Below, piece by piece: positions 58,783 to 64,000 of a DNA stretch of 64,000 nt. The translations under genes and the position numbers were made by a program. How positions within the stretch are numbered: the stretch's first letter is position 1; every line of letters begins with the position of its first letter. Source of the stretch: Rhodococcus sp. IEGM 1409. GTDB lineage: Bacteria; Actinomycetota; Actinomycetes; Mycobacteriales; Mycobacteriaceae. A model generated the notes under the pieces. It made no database searches, was not told the DNA's origin, and saw nothing but the letters and a program-made list of their open reading frames with translations. Location of the stretch: the NCBI RefSeq assembly GCF_030056735.1, contig NZ_JASHKN010000002.1, positions 558,001 to 622,000 of the forward strand, read 5' to 3'.

Positions 58783-59069
58783 TCGCGGCAAATGCGGTTC
58801 TGCTTCATTTGGGACGCGACGAGTTCGAGGTGGTCGCGAGAAAATCGCGAGGTGTAGTGAGTGCAGAGGGACTATTCGCGTTCACGGTCAAGAAGGGCGA
58901 CGGAACCAGTTGGAGCAATGCGAAACTGGGGTTGCCGCGCCACTTCACATATTGGCAGGACAGCCAGCTTCGTCAGGTGCTCGGAAGTGCCGGGTGGGAG
59001 ATCTTGTCGATCGAAACCGTGGTCGGTTCCACTGCCGATTGGTTGCAAGTAATAGCGCGGGCGAACTGA
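58764..59069 (+). pseudogene. 5'-truncated SAM-dependent methyltransferase remnant
   Basis: The frame reading AANAVLLHLGRDEFEVVARK, then SAEGLFAFTVKKGDGTSW and GLPRHFTYWQDSQLR matches the C-terminal third of small-molecule SAM methyltransferases (motifs after the VLLH strand). No motif I (SAM-binding glycine loop) exists upstream, since that DNA is the phosphonate regulator gene. It could start at GTG 58779, overlapping the regulator stop by four bases, giving 96 residues, but such a product would lack cofactor binding. A deletion remnant is the best reading. Confidence 0.75.
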
Positions 59070-59090
59070 CAAGCGGACGGCGGTCCGGTA

Positions 59091-60218
59091 TTACGCGTGT
59101 GAGTTGAACATGTCCAGGAGCCCTTGGGGTGCGTTCTCGCCGAAGCACATGTCCAGACCATCAGCCGACTGTTGTGCCGATGCGGCGCTGCGCGGGAAGA
59201 GTCGCTCTTCGTAGGCAGCGAGTCCTTTCTCCGTGCCGCTGTGTGAGGCGATCGCTTGACCGAGTTCGGCGCCGTCGAGCAGTGCCAGGTTCGCACCCTC
59301 TCCGGCAAACGGCGACATGACGTGGGCCGCGTCCCCGACCAGTGTGACCCCGGGAGTGCGGCTCCAGCTGTGTCCGATGGGAAGAGCATGGATGGGACGA
59401 GGGGTCAGCGAGCTGTCCGCTTCGACGATCAGTGACCGCAATGATTCGTCCCAGTCCGAGAAGTGTTCCAGCAGAATCTTCTTCGCATGGTGGTCGTCTG
59501 AGAAATCGACGCTCGAAGCCCAACTCTCGGGAACTCGGACGGCGGCGTAGATGTGCAGACTGTTGTCGGTCTCACGGTGGGCAAGGAAGCCCTTGTCGGC
59601 ACTGAGTGCGAACATCATTCCGCCGCCGACTGTTTCGGCGGATTCCGCGTGCTGGTTGTCGGCGTCGTGAAGGTCGAACTCCACGAAAGATATTCCCGTG
59701 TAAACCGGAGTGGCGTGTGAAACCAGTGGACGGATTTTCGACCACGCACCGTCGGCGCCGACCAGGAGATCGGTGGTGAAGCGGGAGCCGTCCGCGAGAT
59801 GAACTTCGTGTCGACCGTCCAGCAATGCATGGGCGCTGCGCACCTTGGCTCCCCAATGGACGGTGTCTTTCGGCAGTGAGCCGAGTAGTAAATCGCGCAG
59901 TTGGCCGCGATCGACTTCAGGGCGGTCGCCGTCTCCCTTGTCCTGCTCGCTCAGGTGCACGACGGCATTTCGATCGAGAACGCGCGTCTCTTCACCGCCT
60001 TGATGAACGAGTGCGCGGAACTCGTCGTACAGACCGGCGGCACGAAGTGCGATCTGGCCTGAGTTTTCGTGGATGTCGAGCATCCCGCCTTGAGTTCTGG
60101 CTGTCGGTCCGGATTCGAGATCGAATACCGCCGAATTGATTCCGTGCTGATGGAGGACTCGGGCGAGCGTGAGGCCACCGAGGCCGGCGCCGATGATTGC
60201 GATGGGGTAGTGGTTCAC
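59091..60218 (-). CDS. TetX-like FAD-dependent monooxygenase
   Basis: A 375-residue flavin monooxygenase. GAGLGGLTLARVLHQHG binds FAD; the middle motif is EVDRGQLRDLLLGSL, and GDAAHVMSPFAGEGANLALLDGAELGQAI near 295-320 is the second FAD motif, closest in pattern to TetX-type enzymes, which hydroxylate tetracyclines and other aromatics. The substrate is not knowable by sequence. It lies behind a TetR gene of the same strand (nine-base gap), so the pair is an inducible oxidation unit. Confidence 0.88.
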   Translation of the reverse strand: MNHYPIAIIGAGLGGLTLARVLHQHGINSAVFDLESGPTARTQGGMLDIHENSGQIALRAAGLYDEFRALVHQGGEETRVLDRNAVVHLSEQDKGDGDRPEVDRGQLRDLLLGSLPKDTVHWGAKVRSAHALLDGRHEVHLADGSRFTTDLLVGADGAWSKIRPLVSHATPVYTGISFVEFDLHDADNQHAESAETVGGGMMFALSADKGFLAHRETDNSLHIYAAVRVPESWASSVDFSDDHHAKKILLEHFSDWDESLRSLIVEADSSLTPRPIHALPIGHSWSRTPGVTLVGDAAHVMSPFAGEGANLALLDGAELGQAIASHSGTEKGLAAYEERLFPRSAASAQQSADGLDMCFGENAPQGLLDMFNSHA

Positions 60219-60227
60219 CGTGGGTTC

Positions 60228-60914
60228 CTAAGAAGTGAGAGGGGTGTTCTCGATGCCCGTAATGAGCGTTCGGAATCCCCAGGAGAGGCGTGCGGTGGGC
60301 TCCCCGGCAAGTAGGGCTGTGGCATGGCTCGCGACGAGGGGATGCGTCTGCGGGTCTGCGTGCTGGATTGCGTCGGTCAAGGCGTTCCACCGGGCGTCCG
60401 TGTCCGAGGCGTTGTTCGGCGCCGAGTGCTCGGCAGCAGTGGACGTCGCGTACTGAAGCAGAAGGTCCACGCCCCAGGCGGCTTGACCTGGGGGAACCTT
60501 GCCCTCGTCGAGCAATGCCAACAGGCGTTCGAGCAGGTGTACGTAGTGAACTCCGCTTGGGCGCGAAACGAGAGCCGACTGCGCAAGGCCGGGATGATCG
60601 AACAATGCGGCCGTGTAGGACGTCAACACCCGTTCGAGGCGCGCTTGCCAAGTGCCGGAAATATTTTCGGCGAGATCGACGACTCCGAGCAGCTCATCCA
60701 GAACCGCGGCGTGCAATTCGGCTGTGTTTCGCACGTACACGTACAGCGACGCGGGTCCGGTGTCGAGTTCGAGGGCGAGTCGACGCATTGTCAACTTCTG
60801 CAGCCCCTCCGAGCGCAAGATATCCACCGCCGCACTGACGATGCCCTCGCGTGTCAGTGCGGGTTTGGCCGGGCGATTGCGTCGGCTCGATGGACTTGCG
60901 GGGTGAGTGGGCAT
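60228..60914 (-). CDS. TetR-family repressor with TetR_C domain
   Basis: A 228-residue repressor: basic Pro/Ser-rich start, helix-turn-helix at about 20-65 (TREGIVSAAVDILRSEG, ALELDTGPASLYVYVRN), and a C-terminal domain of the tetracycline-repressor type. It is cotranscribed with the TetX-like gene and lies just behind the tandem operator at 60928-60956, so it probably represses both and is released by the enzyme's substrate. Confidence 0.88.
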   Translation of the reverse strand: MPTHPASPSSRRNRPAKPALTREGIVSAAVDILRSEGLQKLTMRRLALELDTGPASLYVYVRNTAELHAAVLDELLGVVDLAENISGTWQARLERVLTSYTAALFDHPGLAQSALVSRPSGVHYVHLLERLLALLDEGKVPPGQAAWGVDLLLQYATSTAAEHSAPNNASDTDARWNALTDAIQHADPQTHPLVASHATALLAGEPTARLSWGFRTLITGIENTPLTS

Positions 60915-60927
60915 GACTTAACCGTAC

Positions 60928-60956
60928 ACGAACATGTTCGTAACGAACATGTTCGT
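60928..60956. promoter_or_regulatory. Tandem perfect-palindrome operator of the TetR/TetX pair
   Basis: ACGAACATGTTCGT occurs twice without a mismatch (60928-60941 and 60943-60956), 15 bases apart in register, 14 bases before the TetR start. Each is a 14-bp perfect palindrome, typical of a TetR-family dimer site; two dimers could bind side by side. Confidence 0.88.
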
Positions 60957-60972
60957 TGCGTTATGCGTTGGG

Positions 60973-61137
60973 CTACATGCCCGGGCCGCCGGATAGCATC
61001 GCGATCGTCAGCAGGATGCCCCCGACGACCCCACGAGCGGCCTGTCGCTGTTGAGTAGCCAGTCGTTCAGCGATCCCACGAGCGCCTTTTTCGGGTTCGA
61101 TCTGTCGATGGTCGAACCAATCGACAGATCGAACCCG
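60973..61137 (-). pseudogene. Gene-tail remnant without start codon
   Basis: On the minus strand an open frame runs from a stop at 61138-61140 to TAG at 60973-60975. It reads GIAERLATQQRQAARGVVGG followed by a hydrophobic ILLTIAMLSGGPGM, and contains no ATG, GTG or TTG before its last codons. It looks like the cytoplasmic-helix-plus-membrane end of a lost gene. Its upstream end coincides with a large inverted repeat. Function cannot be assigned. Confidence 0.35.
61092..61137. repeat. 18-bp perfect inverted repeat
   Basis: CGGGTTCGATCTGTCGAT (61092-61109) pairs perfectly with 61120-61137 around GGTCGAACCA. It lies downstream of the serine hydrolase gene (minus strand) and may be its terminator, although no T run follows on that strand. 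It may also mark a rearrangement endpoint. Confidence 0.8.
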
Positions 61138-61177
61138 TTATGTCACTTTTATCCGATTGTCGGTTGAGTCAGAGTGA

Positions 61178-62338
61178 TCAGCCGTAAATGTTGTCCGGGC
61201 TGATCAGCTTGGTGATCGGTACCATCAGAGCGCTGGTCAGGTCAGTCTCGCCGTCGATGTCGGTGTTGATGAAGACGACGAGGGTGGTGTCCTTCTCGGG
61301 CAGGTAGACCGAGACTGTTTTGTAGCCGGGCAGGCTTCCGTTGTGACCGATCCAGCCGCCGCTGTTGAACAATCCGAGTCCGTACCCGGAGCTGTCGTCC
61401 CCTTCGCCCAGGGGTTCGGTGTGCAGGCGCTGCTTCTGAGTGTTGTCGGTGAGGAGATCGCCCTTGGCCAAGGCCGGAACCCAGATGCGCATGTCGTCCA
61501 ACGACGAGATCATTGCGCCCGCGGCGCCTCCCCACGACGGGTTCCAGTCCGTTGCTGCGGTCACGGATTCGTCGAGTGTTTGGTTGGTGTATCCCTGTGC
61601 GTGGGGGTTCGGGAACGCGTTGGTGGTGGGAAAGCTGGTGTGCTCCATGCGAAGTGGTGTGGTGATCTTGGTGTCGATGACGTCCGACAGTGTTGAGCCG
61701 GTGACCTTCTCGATCACCATGCCGAGCAGAAGGGTGTTGGTGTTCGAGTAGTCGACGGTGGTTCCTGGTCGAATTTGGAGTGGGAGGTCTTTGACGTATC
61801 CGAGGAGCTCGTCGGATGTGAATGATCGGCGAGGGTCGGAAAGAACATCCACGACAAACTGTTCGGACGTCGTGTAAGCCACGAGGCCGCTGCGCATCCC
61901 CGCCAGCTGGCGCAAGCTGATCGCATCACCTTCCATGACACCATCGACGTACTTGGAGATCGGATCATCGAGACCGATCTTTCCCTCGTCGACCAATTGC
62001 AGCAGGGCGGTCACAGTAAATGTTTTGGTGACGCTACCGATCCGGTGGTAGAAGTCGGTTTCCATCGGTGCTTTGGTTGCCGTATCCGAGACTCCTGCAA
62101 CCTTGACATAGTCGCCGTCGGGTCCCCAAATGCCCACCATCGCACCGGGAATCCCGGTCGAATTCACCGCTGCGTCGATGATCGAATCGAGCTGATCGGT
62201 GATGGCAGAGTCCATGACCTTGTCGGATGTGGATGTGGGATTGTCTGTGGATTTGTCCGTGCTGCAGCTGATTACAGCTCCGGCAACCATTGCGCTGCAC
62301 AGGCCGACAAGCATGATGCGTCTTGCTCCGATTTTCAT
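61178..62338 (-). CDS. Serine hydrolase lipoprotein (class C beta-lactamase-like)
   Basis: A 386-residue exported lipoprotein with lipobox VISC (Cys25). The hydrolase fold has SVTK (Ser102, Lys105), YSN (Tyr197-Asn199) and HNG in IGHNGSLPGY (about 342), the three motifs of D-alanyl-D-alanine carboxypeptidase/esterase-type enzymes. It may trim peptidoglycan or hydrolyse esters; beta-lactam resistance is not implied. ATG at 62338 starts the signal peptide. Confidence 0.86.
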   Translation of the reverse strand: MKIGARRIMLVGLCSAMVAGAVISCSTDKSTDNPTSTSDKVMDSAITDQLDSIIDAAVNSTGIPGAMVGIWGPDGDYVKVAGVSDTATKAPMETDFYHRIGSVTKTFTVTALLQLVDEGKIGLDDPISKYVDGVMEGDAISLRQLAGMRSGLVAYTTSEQFVVDVLSDPRRSFTSDELLGYVKDLPLQIRPGTTVDYSNTNTLLLGMVIEKVTGSTLSDVIDTKITTPLRMEHTSFPTTNAFPNPHAQGYTNQTLDESVTAATDWNPSWGGAAGAMISSLDDMRIWVPALAKGDLLTDNTQKQRLHTEPLGEGDDSSGYGLGLFNSGGWIGHNGSLPGYKTVSVYLPEKDTTLVVFINTDIDGETDLTSALMVPITKLISPDNIYG

Positions 62339-62464
62339 GAGTCGAACTCTGCCTGCCCGACGAGGCTTGCACATCGACCCCGGGTACGGCTGGTGCAGTC
62401 CCCAGGTACCCCGGCAACCGGTACTGGGGGACTACTGAACCCCTGCCTGAACCCTGGCCTTGGG

Positions 62465-63355
62465 TCAGAGCCCGCCGTCGAAGAAGGCTGCCAGTGCCGG
62501 TGTCGGGTCTGCCGCGGTGCCCGTATTCGCTATGCCGACAACAATCAATCCCAGCGTGAACAGTGCAGCAAGGACACCGATCGACCCCAACACGAGCCTC
62601 GCTCGTCTGTCGGAGCGCGCTGTTTTCGTGCGGCGTGCCCACAACACCACAGTCACGGCCAGTGATCCGACTGCCGCGATCAGCGCGATCACAGCCATGG
62701 CCGCGTGATACAGAGCGAAGTCGTTGATCATCAGGTCGAGGGCAGGGTTTTCCTGGCTTCCGGCGCCCGTCGACTGGGCGAGCTGTTGCCGGACTTGACC
62801 GAGAGTGTCGGCGAGTTTTCCATCCGTCTCGCCCATGGGCAGCATCGAGATCAGCGACGAGAAGGATGCAACGACACCTTGGACATTTGCCATCACGAGC
62901 ACCGAAGAGAACAGTGCGAGGATCGTGACCAGGCCCCCGGCCGAGACGTATGCGAGTTTCTTTCCAAGAGCCAGCGGGCCGGCGTTCACGAACGACGAGA
63001 AGAGCATGCGGCCGAGCGAGAGCAGAACTGTCAGCAGGATGACCGCAATCACAGCCTTGGCCACGTGGTAGCGGAGCCAGTAGTCGACGGCGGACTGCAA
63101 ACTCGGGGAAAAGGCTCGAACACCCGAATTCCAATACTCGACAAACCTCGCTTGGACCGTTTCGACGAGCTCACCCTGGTTTGCATACCCGTCGCCGGGT
63201 CGTTTTGTCAGCATGGCGGGGGCGAAGACAAAGGCCGCGGAGAACGTGGTGGCCAAAGCGCTCAGCGCAGCGATCTTGCGACCGGAGGCCTGTGTTGATC
63301 GCGATGGCCCTGCGGTGTTGTGCAGTGGGATTCCTCCAGCGTGATGAGCAATCAT
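62465..63355 (-). CDS. Polytopic membrane protein
   Basis: A 296-residue membrane protein with about five hydrophobic helices (IAALSALATTFSAAFVFAPAML; VIAVILLTVLLSLG; AGGLVTILALFSSVLVMA; AVIALIAAVGSLAVTVVLWARR; GVLAALFTLGLIVVGIA) and a loop of about 65 residues facing out after the first one. No catalytic motif is seen and no family is recognised. The ATG at 63355 has GGTGACC upstream. Confidence 0.68.
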   Translation of the reverse strand: MIAHHAGGIPLHNTAGPSRSTQASGRKIAALSALATTFSAAFVFAPAMLTKRPGDGYANQGELVETVQARFVEYWNSGVRAFSPSLQSAVDYWLRYHVAKAVIAVILLTVLLSLGRMLFSSFVNAGPLALGKKLAYVSAGGLVTILALFSSVLVMANVQGVVASFSSLISMLPMGETDGKLADTLGQVRQQLAQSTGAGSQENPALDLMINDFALYHAAMAVIALIAAVGSLAVTVVLWARRTKTARSDRRARLVLGSIGVLAALFTLGLIVVGIANTGTAADPTPALAAFFDGGL

Positions 63356-63526
63356 CTGGTCACCGTCCACAAAGTCATGTCCTCGAGTGTAGAAACCGGT
63401 GCATTGGAATTCATCAGACGTGGGGATGATGTTGTTCGCGGCGGCCTCCGCCCTTGGTCGGAGCCACCTCATGCCGAACCAAGCGACTTACTGCGTTCAC
63501 GTGAGGTGTCGCGGTACAACAGATGT

Positions 63527-63976
63527 GTGAATAACTACTTCTCCCGAAGAGGCGCGCAGGTGTTCGTGATTCTGCTTGTCGTGACGACCACGGTGGTGGG
63601 ATGGCTGTGGTGGACCAAATCGATCGCCTTCATGCACACTGCGGTAGTTCAGTTCGGAGTCGAATCGACTGAACCGGACGACGGTACGCTGACTGCCGTC
63701 TTCATCGACGTCGAAGCTTCGGAATTGGATCTTACGAAGACCGCCGAGCGTCTCGCGCGGACCCGAGGCGGTAGTGCAGCGGGCTACGAATCAGACCTGA
63801 CGGTGACTTCCGCGGTCGACGTATCCGGATTGGCGGTTACGGCTCGTGGCCGAACACCCGGCCGCGCGCAGGCATTGGCCATCGCTGCCGCCGAGGCACT
63901 CAGTTCGTATCTCAGTGATGTCAGCCCTTCCGGTGCTCGCACATTCACCTACACGGTCGTCGACCAAGGTAATTAA
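63527..63976 (+). CDS. Single-span membrane protein
   Basis: A 149-residue protein with one N-terminal helix (VFVILLVVTTTVVGWLWW) and an exterior domain (from about 35) ending FTYTVVDQGN. The topology resembles small Wzz-like or secreted-domain anchors, but no motif is recognised. GTG at 63527 is a weak start choice; GTG 63506 and an ATG at 63377 are alternatives. The next gene lies beyond the window. Confidence 0.55.
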   Translation: MNNYFSRRGAQVFVILLVVTTTVVGWLWWTKSIAFMHTAVVQFGVESTEPDDGTLTAVFIDVEASELDLTKTAERLARTRGGSAAGYESDLTVTSAVDVSGLAVTARGRTPGRAQALAIAAAEALSSYLSDVSPSGARTFTYTVVDQGN

Positions 63977-64000
63977 GTATCTGGCGCGGATGACAATTCA

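Noticed and set aside
59091..60218. Calling the flavin monooxygenase a tetracycline-inactivating TetX
   Set aside because: The motifs show only the family. Substrate specificity cannot be read from them and no resistance claim is supported.
61092..61137. Calling the 18-bp inverted repeat an intrinsic terminator
   Set aside because: No T run follows the stem on the minus strand, where it would be needed; it is kept only as a repeat.

Overview
This 64 kb window is a high-GC actinobacterial chromosome segment, most likely Rhodococcus (R. erythropolis/qingshengii-like) or a close mycolate relative. Three things point that way: many GTG starts, an actinobacterial gene order (ftsY-amtB-glnB-glnD-ffh ... 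rpsP-KH-rimM-trmD ... rplS-lepB-rnhB-DUF2469 ... yraN-comM-dprA ... rpsB-tsf-pyrH-frr-cdsA-rlmN ... dxr-rip1-ispG-GNAT-PBP) that I recall as running in the same order in Mycobacterium, and lineage proteins such as Lsr2, DUF2469, DUF2631 and an LppW-like lipoprotein. The organism assignment is inference; no rRNA or tRNA gene was seen.

Layout. 0-9.9 kb: end of ftsY, the nitrogen operon amtB-glnB-glnD behind a GlnR-like site, ffh, an amidohydrolase, then rpsP-khpA-rimM-trmD. 9.9-16.0 kb: an accessory insertion between trmD and the LppW-like gene, with a DHFR-like reductase/TetR pair and a divergent envelope-glycan module (GtrA-like protein and large membrane protein on -, polyprenyl-type GT2 and WecE-type sugar aminotransferase on +). 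16-22.9 kb: LppW-like lipoprotein, tex, a membrane protein, rplS, lepB, rnhB, DUF2469. 22.9-25.7 kb: rtcB, a small coiled-coil ORF, the 3' remnant of a siderophore-binding protein gene, and a secreted protein. 25.8-28.8 kb: yraN-comM-dprA, with a strong G-over-C strand bias that stops abruptly inside comM. 29-34.7 kb: an Lsr2 paralogue, an IdeR-type iron-box-controlled siderophore-interacting protein, a Bcr/CflA exporter, xerC, a MinD/ParA-like ATPase and an M23 peptidase. 35-49.6 kb: translation, lipid and isoprenoid housekeeping genes (rpsB, tsf, pyrH, frr, cdsA, rlmN, dxr, rip1, ispG, GNAT, PBP lipoprotein). 49.6-52.2 kb: GAF-LuxR regulator divergent from an acyl-CoA synthetase.

52.2-58.8 kb is a complete-looking aminophosphonate system. 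A minus-strand operon encodes a FAD oxidoreductase, a phosphonatase-like HAD hydrolase, a lipoprotein binding protein, an ATPase and two permeases. A GntR regulator is divergent, with two PhnF-type operators in the shared promoter. No PhnW transaminase is present, so the FAD enzyme probably makes the phosphonoacetaldehyde that the hydrolase splits. Just after it lie a 5'-truncated methyltransferase remnant, a TetX-like monooxygenase/TetR pair with a tandem perfect-palindrome operator, a gene-tail remnant next to a large inverted repeat, a serine hydrolase lipoprotein and two membrane proteins.

Most interesting points: the PhnW-less aminophosphonate operon with its paired operators; the inserted Fuc4N-like/undecaprenyl-type glycan module; the mosaic composition inside comM; a 15-base promoter motif identical between rpsP and rplS; and three gene remnants marking past rearrangement.
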